Below, in pieces: positions 24,436 to 33,388 of a DNA stretch of 51,887 nt. Within the stretch, counting starts at the first letter, position 1. The number at the start of each line of letters is the position of its first letter. The stretch spans positions 1 to 51,887 of the forward strand of contig JAIESI010000123.1 of the NCBI GenBank assembly GCA_019746135.1, given 5' to 3'. The notes beneath the pieces are model-generated. The model worked only from the letters and a program-made list of their open reading frames with translations. It was not told where the DNA came from and ran no database searches. The translations under genes and the position numbers were made by a program. The DNA comes from Xanthobacteraceae bacterium. Lineage in GTDB: Bacteria > Pseudomonadota > Alphaproteobacteria > Rhizobiales > Xanthobacteraceae.

Positions 24436-25140
24436 TTACGCCGCCGACCGCCCGAAGCGGTCATCCAGCGCGTAGCCCGCGCCGCGGACGGTGCGGATCG
24501 GGTCGGCCTCGCGGCCGCGGTTGAGCGCCTTGCGCAGGCGGCCGACATGCACGTCGACGGTGCGCTCGTCGATATAGACCTCGGAGCCCCAGACCGCGTC
24601 GAGCAGCTGGGTGCGCGAGAACACCCGGCCGGGACGCTCCATCAGGAATTCGAGCAGGCGGTACTCGGTCGGCCCGAGATCGATGGTGCGGCCGGCGCGC
24701 GACACCCGCTTCTTCTCGCGGTCGAGCTCGATCTCACCGTGCGACAGCACGTCGGCGACGCGCTCGGGGCTCGCCCGGCGCAGCAGCGCGCGAACGCGGG
24801 CGATCAGCTCCGGCACCGAGAACGGCTTGACGATGTAGTCGTCGGCGCCGGTGGCGAGCCCGCGCACCCGCTCGCTCTCCTCGCCGCGCGCGGTCAACAT
24901 GATGATCGGCAGCGCCTTGCTCTCCGGCCGCGCCCGCAGGCGCCGGCACAGCTCGATGCCGGAAATGCCCGGCAGCATCCAGTCGAGCACGGCGAGATCC
25001 GGCGGCGCCTCGCGAAGCCGGATGTCCGCCTCGTCGCCGCGCGCGACGGTCTCGACCTCGTAACCCTCGGCCTCGAGGTTGTAACGCAGCAACAGCGCCA
25101 GCGGCTCTTCGTCCTCGACGATCAGGATGCGTGCGCCCAT
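24436..25140 (-). CDS. phoB: phosphate regulon response regulator PhoB
   Basis: 234 residues, OmpR/PhoB family. Receiver domain: acidic pair in ILIVEDEE, phospho-acceptor Asp53 in LAVLDWMLPG, MLTARGEE and DDYIVKPFS with the conserved lysine. C-terminal winged helix: LGPTEYRLLEFLMERPGR, SRTQLLDAVWG, ERTVDVHVGRLRKAL, IRTVRGAGYAL. It activates pho genes on Pho boxes when phosphorylated by PhoR. Last gene of phoR-pstSCAB-phoU-phoB; upstream in-frame codons to 25272 are not part of the protein. Confidence 0.96.
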   Translation of the reverse strand: MGARILIVEDEEPLALLLRYNLEAEGYEVETVARGDEADIRLREAPPDLAVLDWMLPGISGIELCRRLRARPESKALPIIMLTARGEESERVRGLATGADDYIVKPFSVPELIARVRALLRRASPERVADVLSHGEIELDREKKRVSRAGRTIDLGPTEYRLLEFLMERPGRVFSRTQLLDAVWGSEVYIDERTVDVHVGRLRKALNRGREADPIRTVRGAGYALDDRFGRSAA

Positions 25141-25156
25141 GAGTCCGCCCTGCCCC

Positions 25157-25870
25157 TTACGACACCGCCGCCTTGGCAAAGGCCGTGGTGTCGCCCTTCG
25201 GCCGCTGCTCGGTGATCGTCTGGCCCTCGACCATATAGTAGACCGTCTCGGCGATGTTGGTGGCGTGATCACCCATGCGCTCGATGTTCTTGGCGCAGAA
25301 CATCAGATGGATGCAGAAGGTGATGTTGCGGGGATCTTCCATCATGTAGGTCAGGAGCTCGCGGAACAGCGAGGTGCAGAGCGAGTCGATCTCCTCGTCG
25401 CCCTTCCAGACCGCAAGCGCGCTGGCGATGTCGCGGCTGCCATAGGCGTCGAGGACCGACTTGAGCTGGCCCAGCACCAGCGACGCCATGTGCTCGACGC
25501 CGCGAATGAGCTTGGTCGGATGGAAGTCGCCTTCCAGCGCGCTGACGCGCTTGCCGATGTTCTTGGCAAGATCGCCGATGCGCTCGAGGTCGTTGGCAAC
25601 GCGGAGCGCCGCGACGATCTCGCGCAGATCGATCGCCATCGGCTGGCGCCGGGCGATGGTGAGGATCGCCTTTTCCTCGATCTCGCGCTGCAGCGCGTCG
25701 ATGGTGGGATCGGACGCCACGACGCGCATCGCCAGCTCGGCGTCACGGCGGGTCAGCGCCTGGATCGAATCCGCGATTTCGCGCTCGGCAAGTCCGCCCA
25801 TTTCACTGACCTTGCGGGTCAGCTCCTGGAGATCGGTGTCGAAGGCTTTCGCTGTGTGTTCGTTCATCAT
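25157..25870 (-). CDS. phoU: phosphate signalling complex protein PhoU
   Basis: 237 residues from the ATG at 25870, nine bases after GGAGG; an in-frame TTG at 25879 abuts that Shine-Dalgarno and is unlikely. Two tandem three-helix PhoU repeats: EIADSIQALTRRDAELAMRV and a second around ALAVWKGDEEIDSLCTSLFR, with metal-binding E/D clusters. PhoU links the Pst transporter to PhoR to keep the regulon off when phosphate is plentiful. Sits between pstB and phoB in one transcription unit. Confidence 0.95.
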   Translation of the reverse strand: MMNEHTAKAFDTDLQELTRKVSEMGGLAEREIADSIQALTRRDAELAMRVVASDPTIDALQREIEEKAILTIARRQPMAIDLREIVAALRVANDLERIGDLAKNIGKRVSALEGDFHPTKLIRGVEHMASLVLGQLKSVLDAYGSRDIASALAVWKGDEEIDSLCTSLFRELLTYMMEDPRNITFCIHLMFCAKNIERMGDHATNIAETVYYMVEGQTITEQRPKGDTTAFAKAAVS

Positions 25871-25888
25871 GTCGGTCAACCTCCACCG

Positions 25889-26713
25889 TCAGCCGAAACG
25901 GCCGGTGATGTAGTCCTGCGTGCGCCGGTCGTTTGGCGTGGTGAACATCTTGCTGGTCGTGTCGAACTCGATCAGCTCGCCGAGATACATGAAGGCGGTG
26001 AAATCGGAGACGCGCGCCGCCTGCTGCATGTTGTGGGTGACGATCACGATCGTGTACTCGGATTTCAGCTCGTCGATCAGCTCCTCGATCTTGGCGGTCG
26101 AGATCGGATCGAGCGCCGAGCACGGCTCGTCGAACAGGATCACCTCGGGCTTCACCGCGACGGTGCGGGCGATGCAGAGCCGCTGCTGCTGGCCGCCGGA
26201 GAGGCTGAGCCCGTTGGCATTGAGCTTGTTCTTGACCTCGTCCCAAAGCGCGGCGCGCTTGAGCGCATGCTCGACCCGGGCGTCGAGATCGCTCTTGGTG
26301 AGCTTCTCGTAAAGCCGGATGCCGAAGGCGATGTTCTCGTAGATCGACATCGGGAACGGCGTCGGCTTCTGGAACACCATGCCGATCCGGGCGCGCAGCA
26401 GGTTGAGATCCTGCTTCGGCGACAGGATGTCCTCGCCGTCGAGCGTCACGCCGCCTTCGGCGCGCTGGTTCGGATAAAGGTCGTACATCCGGTTGAGGAT
26501 GCGGAGCAAAGTGGACTTGCCGCAGCCGGACGGACCGATGAAGGCGGTCACCTTGCCGGCGTAGAGCGGCAGCGAGATGTCCTTCAGCGCGCGGTGATCG
26601 CCGTAATAGAAATTCAGGCCGCGGATCGAGATGCGTTCTACCAGGCCGGTGGCGTCGATCGGCGGACGGGCGGTTACGGCCGGGGCGGCGGTCAGCGTTG
26701 CTACGTTGTTCAT
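25889..26713 (-). CDS. pstB: phosphate ABC transporter ATP-binding protein PstB
   Basis: 274 residues from the ATG at 26713, overlapping the pstA stop by four bases. Complete nucleotide-binding domain: Walker [11 protein letters not shown]-loop [12 protein letters not shown], signature [13 protein letters not shown], Walker [14 protein letters not shown] and H-loop VTHNMQQA. The [10 protein letters not shown] stretch is PstB-specific. Powers high-affinity phosphate uptake at the inner membrane. Confidence 0.97.
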   Translation of the reverse strand: MNNVATLTAAPAVTARPPIDATGLVERISIRGLNFYYGDHRALKDISLPLYAGKVTAFIGPSGCGKSTLLRILNRMYDLYPNQRAEGGVTLDGEDILSPKQDLNLLRARIGMVFQKPTPFPMSIYENIAFGIRLYEKLTKSDLDARVEHALKRAALWDEVKNKLNANGLSLSGGQQQRLCIARTVAVKPEVILFDEPCSALDPISTAKIEELIDELKSEYTIVIVTHNMQQAARVSDFTAFMYLGELIEFDTTSKMFTTPNDRRTQDYITGRFG

Positions 26714-27552
26714 GACTGTTTTCTCGATGAGGAGAGAGCGCGCGCGGTGATGCTGAGCGCGAGCACCGCCAGCGTGATGATCAGCGCGCCGGTCCAGGCC
26801 AGTGCCTGCCAGTCCTTGTACGGGCTCAGCGCGAACTGGAAGATGACGACCGGCAAACTCGCCATCGGCGCGTTGAGATTGGTGCTCCAGAACTGGTTGT
26901 TGAGCGCGGTGAACAGCAGCGGCGCGGTCTCGCCGCTGATGCGCGCCACCGCGAGCAGCACGCCGGTGATCATGCCGGCCTGGGCGGCGCGATAGGCGAT
27001 CTTCATGATCATCAGCGAGCGCGGCAGGCCGATCGAGGCCGCGGCCTCGCGCAGCGAGTCCGGCACCAGGATCAGCATGTCCTCGGTGGTGCGGACCACG
27101 ACCGGGATCACGATCACCGCCAGCGCCACCGCGCCGGCCCATCCGGAGAAATGCCCCATCGGGTAGACCATCACCTCGTAGATAAAGAGGCCGACCACGA
27201 TCGACGGCGCGCTGAGCAGGATGTCGTTGATGAAGCGGACGACCGAGGTGAGCTGCGAATGCCGTCCGTATTCGGCCATGTAGGTGCCGGCGAGAATGCC
27301 GATCGGCGTTCCGATCAGCACGGCAAGCACGGTCAGAACCAGGCTGCCCAGAATGGCGTTGAGCAGGCCACCCGAGGATCCCGGCGGCGGCGTCATCTCG
27401 GTAAAGACGCGCAGCGACAATCCGCTGAAGCCTTCCCAGAGCAGAGCGCCAAGGATCAGCACCAGCCAGCCGAGGCCGACCGTGGTCGCGGCAAGCGACA
27501 ACCCCATCGCGATCGAATTCTTGCGGCGGCGAGCGGCGTAGAGCTTGTTCAT
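26710..27552 (-). CDS. pstA: phosphate ABC transporter permease PstA
   Basis: 280 residues with six membrane helices. PstA-type features: [47 protein letters not shown], the cytoplasmic loop [20 protein letters not shown] that docks on PstB, and [12 protein letters not shown]. Four-base overlap with pstB and three bases after pstC, so one translational block. Confidence 0.96.
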   Translation of the reverse strand: MNKLYAARRRKNSIAMGLSLAATTVGLGWLVLILGALLWEGFSGLSLRVFTEMTPPPGSSGGLLNAILGSLVLTVLAVLIGTPIGILAGTYMAEYGRHSQLTSVVRFINDILLSAPSIVVGLFIYEVMVYPMGHFSGWAGAVALAVIVIPVVVRTTEDMLILVPDSLREAAASIGLPRSLMIMKIAYRAAQAGMITGVLLAVARISGETAPLLFTALNNQFWSTNLNAPMASLPVVIFQFALSPYKDWQALAWTGALIITLAVLALSITARALSSSRKQS

Positions 27553-27555
27553 GGG

Positions 27556-28572
27556 TCACCCGATCCGCCGCTCGATCCGCAGCAGCAGGTAGCGTGCGAA
27601 TGCGAGAACAATGAAGGTGATGACGAACAGGATCAGTCCGAGCGCGATCAGCGACGAGGTGTAGATGTCGCCGACGGCCTCGGTGAACTCGTTGGCGATG
27701 GTGGCGGAGATCGTGGTGCCCGGCGCGATCAGCGAGGCCTGCACCTTGTGGGCGTTGCCGATCACGAAGGTGACGGCCATCGTCTCGCCGAGTGCGCGGC
27801 CGAGACCGAGCATCACGCCGCCGATCACGCCGACCCGCGTGTAAGGCAGCACCACGTAGCGCACCACCTCCCAGGTCGTGCAGCCGACGCCATAGGCCGC
27901 CTCCTTCAGCACCGGCGGCACCGCCTCGAACACGTCGCGCGAAATCGAGGTGACGAACGGCAGCACCATGATGGCGAGGATCAGCCCCGCGGTCAGCACG
28001 CCGATGCCGTAGGGCGGACCGGCGAACAGCGGAGCGATGCCGGGGACTTCGCCGAGCGTGGAGATCAGGAACGGCTGGAGCGTCTCCTGAAGGAACGGGG
28101 CGAACACGAACAGACCCCAGATGCCGTAGATGATGCTCGGAATGCCGGCGAGCAACTCGATGGCGATGCCGATCGGACGCCGCAGAAACTGCGGGCAAAG
28201 CTCGGTCAGAAACATCGCGATCATCAGCCCGATCGGCACCGCGATCAGCATGGCGATCAGCGAGGTGACGAGGGTGCCGTAGATCGGCGCCAGCGCGCCG
28301 AAGTTCTCGGTCACCGGGTTCCAGCGCTCGCTGACCAGGAACCCAGGGCCGAACTTGCTCAGCGCCGGCCAGGCACCGACGACAAGCGACACGATCACGC
28401 CGCTCAGCAGCAGCAGCACGAGCACCGCGGCCGCGCGGGTCAGGTTCCGGAAGGCGCTGTCGCCGAGCTTGAGCCGGGACAGCACCTTGGAGCGCGCCGA
28501 TACCGCGTCGGAACCCATGGCGCCACCCTGCAACGCCAGATCAGTCACGTCTTTTCTCCCCGCGGACGGCAT
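27556..28572 (-). CDS. pstC: phosphate ABC transporter permease PstC
   Basis: 338 residues from the ATG at 28572 (MPSAGRKD), preceded by GGGAG six bases upstream; MGSDAV at 28518 is an alternative. Six membrane helices; [19 protein letters not shown] and the coupling loop [20 protein letters not shown] plus [19 protein letters not shown] are typical of PstC. An N-terminal cytoplasmic tail of about 50 residues precedes the first helix. Pairs with PstA. Confidence 0.95.
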   Translation of the reverse strand: MPSAGRKDVTDLALQGGAMGSDAVSARSKVLSRLKLGDSAFRNLTRAAAVLVLLLLSGVIVSLVVGAWPALSKFGPGFLVSERWNPVTENFGALAPIYGTLVTSLIAMLIAVPIGLMIAMFLTELCPQFLRRPIGIAIELLAGIPSIIYGIWGLFVFAPFLQETLQPFLISTLGEVPGIAPLFAGPPYGIGVLTAGLILAIMVLPFVTSISRDVFEAVPPVLKEAAYGVGCTTWEVVRYVVLPYTRVGVIGGVMLGLGRALGETMAVTFVIGNAHKVQASLIAPGTTISATIANEFTEAVGDIYTSSLIALGLILFVITFIVLAFARYLLLRIERRIG

Positions 28573-28668
28573 CGACAGCTCCCATCGGTCTTGTCGTTGT
28601 CGGGAGCCAATCAACCTGCGTCCCCGCCGTCCCGCAAGTCGATCTATTCACAAAAGCATGAAGCAGAA

Positions 28669-28692
28669 GGGGCGCCGAATCACCGGCGCCCC
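28669..28692 (-). terminator. hairpin between pstS and pstC
   Basis: GGGGCGCCG (28669-28677) and CGGCGCCCC (28684-28692) form a 9-bp perfect stem. Placed just after the pstS stop with a weak T tail (TTCTGCTTC), it likely acts as a leaky terminator or 3' stabiliser so that the binding protein is made in excess of the membrane parts. Confidence 0.65.
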
Positions 28693-28707
28693 GTGCCGTT
28701 TGCTGGA

Positions 28708-29763
28708 TCAATTGGTCGCCGCGATGAGCGGCTTGCCGTCCTTGTCCTTGATCTGCGCGGCCCAGGCCCGCTTGATCGCCGCGACGGTCTTGTCAGGCAT
28801 CGGAACGTAGTCGAGATCCTCGGCCATCTTGTCGCCCCTGGAATAGGCCCAGTCGAAGAACTTGAGGGCCTCGCGCGAGGCGTTCACGTCCTGCGGCGTC
28901 TTGCGCATCAGGATGAAGGTCGCGCCGGCGAGCGGCCAGGAGTCCGCACCGGGCTCGTCGGTCAGCACCACGCCGAAGCCGGGCGTGCCTTCCCAGTTCG
29001 CGGCCGCGGCGGCGGCCATGAACGACTGCGCGGTCGGCGCAACGGTCTTGCCGTCCTTGTTGACCAGCTTGGTGTTGGTCAGCTTGTTCTGCTTGGCGTA
29101 GGCGTACTCGACGTAGCCGATCGAGCCCTTGGTCTGGCCGACGTTGTTGGCGACGCCTTCGTTGCCCTTGGCGCCGATGCCGACCGGCCATTCAACCGCG
29201 GTGTTGGCGCCGACCTTCGACTTCCAGTCCGCGTTCACCTTCGACAGGTAGTCGGTGAACAGGAACGTGGTGCCCGAGCCGTCCGAGCGGTGCACGACGA
29301 CGATCGGCTGCGACGGCAGCTTGACCGAGGCGTTGAGCTTGGCGATCGCCGGGTCGTTCCAGGTCTTGATCTTGCCCATGAAGATGTCGGCGAGGGTCTT
29401 GCCGTCGAGCGTGATATCGCCCGGCTTGATGCCTTCGACGTTGATCACCGGCACGACGCCGCCCATCACGGTCGGGAACTGGACGAGGCCGTCCTTCTCG
29501 AGCTGCTCGGCCTTCAGCGGCATGTCGGACGCGCCGAACGTCACGGTCTTGGCGGTGATCTGCTTGATGCCGCCGCCGGAGCCGATCGACTGATAATTCA
29601 GGCCGTTGTTGGTTTCCTTTTTGTAGGCGTCGGCCCACTTGGCGTAGATCGGATACGGGAAGGTCGCGCCCGCGCCCGAGATGTCGATGGCGACCGCCGG
29701 GATCGCGGCGCCGATGGCGAGGGCGCCCGCGACGAGCAGCGTCCTGGTCCTGATGTGTTTCAC
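28708..29763 (-). CDS. pstS: phosphate ABC transporter substrate-binding protein PstS
   Basis: 351 residues from a GTG with GGAGAGAG upstream. Signal peptide to AIPAVA. Phosphate-binding signature: [41 protein letters not shown] and [16 protein letters not shown] (Arg, Asp, Ser and Thr ligands of phosphate). Periplasmic high-affinity binding protein. Pho box about 200 bases upstream, just past the phoR stop. Confidence 0.97.
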   Translation of the reverse strand: MKHIRTRTLLVAGALAIGAAIPAVAIDISGAGATFPYPIYAKWADAYKKETNNGLNYQSIGSGGGIKQITAKTVTFGASDMPLKAEQLEKDGLVQFPTVMGGVVPVINVEGIKPGDITLDGKTLADIFMGKIKTWNDPAIAKLNASVKLPSQPIVVVHRSDGSGTTFLFTDYLSKVNADWKSKVGANTAVEWPVGIGAKGNEGVANNVGQTKGSIGYVEYAYAKQNKLTNTKLVNKDGKTVAPTAQSFMAAAAAANWEGTPGFGVVLTDEPGADSWPLAGATFILMRKTPQDVNASREALKFFDWAYSRGDKMAEDLDYVPMPDKTVAAIKRAWAAQIKDKDGKPLIAATN

Positions 29764-29959
29764 TGGCTCTCTCCTGTCATACCTGGACCCAATGCCTGTT
29801 CCGCGCGGGTCGGTGACCTGCCGGAAAGCTCATTCGGCCGTTTTTCGTTCGATCTGGGGGCGTCGTTACGCAGGTTACCAAGGCTGGTCCGGCAGAGACG
29901 GGAAGTGGCGAACCGGCCCGATGCCCGCACGATGTCTAAACACCCCATGTCATCCTTGT

Positions 29960-29988
29960 ATGATGGTTGGATGACGTATCGATGACAG
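29960..29988 (-). promoter_or_regulatory. Pho box upstream of pstS
   Basis: On the minus strand CTGTCAT (29988-29982), ACGTCAT (29977-29971) and a weaker CCATCAT (29966-29960) recur every 11 bases, the spacing of PhoB half-sites. A possible -10 (CATACA) follows. It lies 28 bases after the phoR stop and about 200 before pstS, giving pstS its own PhoB-dependent promoter with a long leader. Confidence 0.85.
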
Positions 29989-30015
29989 GGCAACCCACTC
30001 AGAAATATAGAGAAT

Positions 30016-31212
30016 TTACCTCGGCGCCGCGGAAGACGACAGCGGCAGGCGGACCGTGAAAGTGGCCCCCTCGCCCTCCTTGCTGTCGACCGTCAGCCGG
30101 CCCTGATGGCGGTTGAGGATGTGCTTGACCAGGGCAAGCCCAAGCCCGGTTCCGCCCTGCGCGCGGCTTTCGCCGACGTCGACGCGATAGAAGCGCTCGG
30201 TGAGCCGTGGCAGATGCTCGGCGGCGATGCCCGGGCCGTAGTCGCGCACCGAGACGACCGCCTCGCCCTTGCCGGGCGTCGCGTCGACCGCCGTCAGCGC
30301 GATGTCGACGCGCCTGCCGCTCGCGCCATACTTCAGGCCATTCTCGATCAGGTTTTCGAACAGCCGCGTCAGCTCATCGCGATCGCCCAGCACCACCAGG
30401 GGCGCGTCGGGACCTTTGATATCGACCGTCACGTCCCGGTCGCGGGCCAGCGTCTGCAATCCGTCAGACACCTGACGGACGATGGCGAGCAGATCGACCG
30501 GCGTGTCGGGCCGCTGATGCGCACGCAACTCGATGCGCGACAGCGACAGGAGATCGTCGATCAGCCGCGCCATGCGCCAGGCCTGCGCCTGCATGATGCC
30601 GAGGAACCGGTCGCTCGCGGCCGGATCGTCGCGCGCCGGGCCCTGCAACGTGTCGATGAATCCGGTGATGGCCGCAAGCGGCGTGCGAAGCTCGTGGCTG
30701 ACATTGGCGACGAAGTCGGCGCGCATGCCGTCGGCACGACGGATCGGCGTCAGATCGTGGACGGTGACGACGACAACCCCGGCGCGGCCGGGACCTTGGC
30801 CGCCGAGCGCAACGGGAGCGACAAACGCCTCCGACCAGCGCGGCGCCGGCAGCCGCGCGGAGAACTCGATACGCTGCGGCTTGCCGGTCTGGTTTGCGGC
30901 GCGGACCGCCTCGACCAGCTCCGGCATGCGCAGCGCAATCGAGGCCGGCTCGCCGCGGCGCAACGCCGGCGCCAGCGCCGAAGCCTGGGCGTTGAAGGCG
31001 ACGACGCGGCCGTCCTGATCGAGCACCGTCACCGGGTCGGGCATTCCGGAAACCACCGCATCGAGCAGCACGATCTCCGGCGGAATGCGGGCCGCGCCGG
31101 CCTGCGGCAGGTCCGCGGGCACCTCGGTGCGCTCGTCGTCACGGGCGCGCAGAAAGCGGCTCAGCCGGACGAACCAGCCCTGTCCCGCTCCGCCGTCATC
31201 GATCGCCGACAT
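30016..31212 (-). CDS. phoR: phosphate regulon sensor histidine kinase PhoR
   Basis: 398 residues. PAS-like domain (about 45-160, LDAVVSGMPDPVTVLDQDGRV), HisKA with the phospho-acceptor in VANVSHELRTPLAAITGFI, and HATPase with N box LIENGLKYG, DYGPGIA, and GGTGLGLALVKHIL. Unlike E. coli PhoR, no clear membrane helix is seen at the N-terminus (only an amphipathic WFVRLSRFLRARDD), so it may be cytosolic or truncated at its start. The first codons overlap the end of the upstream membrane-protein gene by 17 bases. First gene of the Pho cluster, identified by neighbours. Confidence 0.92.
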   Translation of the reverse strand: MSAIDDGGAGQGWFVRLSRFLRARDDERTEVPADLPQAGAARIPPEIVLLDAVVSGMPDPVTVLDQDGRVVAFNAQASALAPALRRGEPASIALRMPELVEAVRAANQTGKPQRIEFSARLPAPRWSEAFVAPVALGGQGPGRAGVVVVTVHDLTPIRRADGMRADFVANVSHELRTPLAAITGFIDTLQGPARDDPAASDRFLGIMQAQAWRMARLIDDLLSLSRIELRAHQRPDTPVDLLAIVRQVSDGLQTLARDRDVTVDIKGPDAPLVVLGDRDELTRLFENLIENGLKYGASGRRVDIALTAVDATPGKGEAVVSVRDYGPGIAAEHLPRLTERFYRVDVGESRAQGGTGLGLALVKHILNRHQGRLTVDSKEGEGATFTVRLPLSSSAAPR

Positions 31213-32185
31213 TTCGCCGCCCCGCCATATGCAGGTACATCTCGCGAATGCCCAGAGTCATCAGCGCGAGTGTGAAGGGCAGGATGTAATACAGCAACCG
31301 GAAGATCAGAAGACCCGCAAGCAATTCCGCGCCATCGTACTGCCACAGCGCCCACAACATCGCACCGTCAAACACACCGAGCCCACCGGGCGAATGGCTG
31401 GCAAAGCCGAGCAGCGTCGCGGTGATGAAGATCACTGCAACGTCGACGAATTCAACATGCGGAGTGTTCGGCACCAGCACGTACATCGCGAGCGCACAGC
31501 AGCCGAGGTCGACGATGCCGATCACAATCTGCAGCAGCGTCAGCGGGCCGTTCGGCAACTGCACCTGCCAGTTCTGGCGGCCGATGATGCGCGGCGTTCG
31601 CCAGACCCAGGCGACATAGCCGGCCAGCACCAGCAGGGCCGTTATGCCGAGCGTGCGATTGAGCCAGTCGGGAAAATGATCGATCGCGCCCGCAGCTTCA
31701 GGATGATACGCAAAACCGAAGCCCAGAACGGTGATGTTGCCGAGCCAAAACGTCAGTCCGGCGACAAAGCAGATCTTTGCCACTTCGACCGCGTCGAGCC
31801 CCCATCCCGAATAGATGCGGTAGCGCACCGCGCCGCCGGTGAAGACGCTGGCGCCGACGTTGTGGCCGACCGAATAGGAGGTGAAGCCCGCGAGCGCAGC
31901 GACGCGATAGGGCACATCCTTGCGGCCGATCGTTCGTAGCGCGAACAGGTCATAGAACGTCAGCGTGAAATAGCCCAGCGCGACGAACAGTGCCGAGATG
32001 GCGACGTCGCGATACTCCACCGCCGCCATTGCCTTCAGCACATCGCTGACACTGATCGTGTGCAATTTGCGATAGAGCACCACCGCCGCCACGGCGATGA
32101 TGAGGACGCTAAGGGCAACGCCGAGACGGTGGAGACCGATTTTTTGCTCAAAAAAGCGCCCGAACGCGCGCAAGAAATTCATCAA
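31196..32185 (-). CDS. lysylphosphatidylglycerol synthase-type transmembrane (UPF0104/MprF N-domain-like) protein
   Basis: 329 residues with about eight membrane helices. Family marks: LGYFTLTFYDLFALRTIGR, the motif YSVGHNVGASVFTGGAVRYRIYS, and HSPGGLGVFDGAMLW. In MprF this domain flips lysyl-lipids; stand-alone copies have unknown lipid or isoprenoid cargo. There is no soluble aminoacyl-transferase domain. Its 3' end overlaps phoR by 17 bases, so phosphate sensing and this membrane protein may be co-expressed; phosphate starvation remodels membrane lipids in this group, which makes the pairing plausible. Confidence 0.88.
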   Translation of the reverse strand: MMNFLRAFGRFFEQKIGLHRLGVALSVLIIAVAAVVLYRKLHTISVSDVLKAMAAVEYRDVAISALFVALGYFTLTFYDLFALRTIGRKDVPYRVAALAGFTSYSVGHNVGASVFTGGAVRYRIYSGWGLDAVEVAKICFVAGLTFWLGNITVLGFGFAYHPEAAGAIDHFPDWLNRTLGITALLVLAGYVAWVWRTPRIIGRQNWQVQLPNGPLTLLQIVIGIVDLGCCALAMYVLVPNTPHVEFVDVAVIFITATLLGFASHSPGGLGVFDGAMLWALWQYDGAELLAGLLIFRLLYYILPFTLALMTLGIREMYLHMAGRRNVGDR

Positions 32186-32314
32186 AGGCCCCAGGCCGAT
32201 CCCCCATCCAGCCGACGCTGGCCTACTACCAGAACTTATGCGCCGACGCGAGCGTTCCCGGTTGTGGAATGCAGGCGTTACCGTCGCAGGCGAAACGGCT
32301 ATGGTAGCCCTCGC

Positions 32315-32366
32315 CGCGCCGCCATAGCGCGTCGAAGACGCGCGTAAACGCGCTTATGGTGGCGCG
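32315..32366. repeat. imperfect palindromic repeat (CCATAGCGCG type)
   Basis: CGCGCCGCCATAGCGCG (32315-32331) and its imperfect complement (32349-32366) enclose a perfect small hairpin GCGCGTC-GAA-GACGCGC (32327-32343). A dispersed-repeat look, in the gap between the divergent membrane-protein gene and the next gene. Confidence 0.65.
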
Positions 32367-32446
32367 AAGCGTCGCGAGGAGCCGGCGCGGCCACTATAAA
32401 GTGCCCGCGCTGGCCGCTCGCCAGCGCAGGGACCGGGGAGCTTGCA

Positions 32447-33364
32447 ATGCGGCCGCTGACGATTGCGCTGGGGAATTACGGCATTACCAAGCCCATAAAA
32501 GCGGCGGGTGCCGATTTGGGGCGGCTCAACCTCGACTTCGTCCCCGTCGAGCAAATCGTGCCGATGATGCGGCGCATGTGTCGCGGTCTGGAATTCGATA
32601 TCTGCGAGATGGCGTTCACCACCTACGTTTGTGCCCGCGCCGCCGGGCTGCCGTTCACCGCCATCCCGGTGTTCGTGACCCGCAACTTCCACCATTGGGC
32701 GGTGTTCGTGAACACCAAGTCCGGCGTCAAAAAGCCGAAGGACCTGGAAGGCCGCCGGGTCGGCGTCAACCGCGGCTACACCGTCACCACCGGGCTGTGG
32801 GCGCGCGGCGTGCTGCAGAACGAATACGGCGTCGACCTGGACAAGGTGACCTGGATCCCGACCGACGACGAGCACGTCGAAGGATTCAAAGGTCCGGCCA
32901 ACGTCGACTACCGCTTCCGCGGGGCCAAGATGCGCGACCTGCTGCTGTCCGGCGAAGTCGATGCGGCGATCGGCGAGGTCGCCGACATGCCGGAGATCGA
33001 GCCGCTCATTCCCGACGCTCAGAACGAAGCGTTCAAATATTTCCGCAAGACCGGGATCTATCCGATCAACCACGGGGTGGTGGTCAAGAACTCCGTGCTC
33101 AAGGAGGCACCGTGGGTCGCCGACGAACTCTGCCGCGCATTCGAGACGGCGAAGGCCGAATATCTGAAGAACCTCGATCTCGGCGACGCCGCGACGTCGT
33201 GGGACAAGGCCGCGAAGGTGAACGCCGCGGTGGTCGGCGACCCGTTTCCGTTCGGGATCGAGCCGAACCGCAAGGCGCTGGAAGCGATCACGCAGTTCGC
33301 GGTGGAGCAGAAGATGGTGCCGCGGCGGTACCGCGTGGAGCAGCTTTTCGCACCGATCCCGTAG
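32447..33364 (+). CDS. 4,5-dihydroxyphthalate decarboxylase/ABC substrate-binding-like protein
   Basis: 305 residues, no signal peptide. The fold is that of periplasmic binding protein type 2: LTIALGNYGITKPI, LEFDICEMAFTTYVCA, FHHWAVFVNTKSGVKKPKDL, GRRVGVNRGYTVTTG, MRDLLLSGEVDAAIGEV. This is the pattern of proteins annotated as 4,5-dihydroxyphthalate decarboxylase, an unusual family in which a binding-protein fold is said to act as an enzyme; others of the type are solute receptors. The absence of an export signal favours a cytosolic role. GGGGAG six bases before the ATG. No phthalate genes beside it. Confidence 0.82.
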   Translation: MRPLTIALGNYGITKPIKAAGADLGRLNLDFVPVEQIVPMMRRMCRGLEFDICEMAFTTYVCARAAGLPFTAIPVFVTRNFHHWAVFVNTKSGVKKPKDLEGRRVGVNRGYTVTTGLWARGVLQNEYGVDLDKVTWIPTDDEHVEGFKGPANVDYRFRGAKMRDLLLSGEVDAAIGEVADMPEIEPLIPDAQNEAFKYFRKTGIYPINHGVVVKNSVLKEAPWVADELCRAFETAKAEYLKNLDLGDAATSWDKAAKVNAAVVGDPFPFGIEPNRKALEAITQFAVEQKMVPRRYRVEQLFAPIP

Positions 33365-33388
33365 GCAGCGCGGCTTTGCACCGCCATA

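Noticed and set aside
27151..29985. A 944-codon plus-strand open frame across pstA, pstC and pstS
   Set aside because: Antisense to three well-supported genes and crossing their gaps; composition is typical of a shadow frame.
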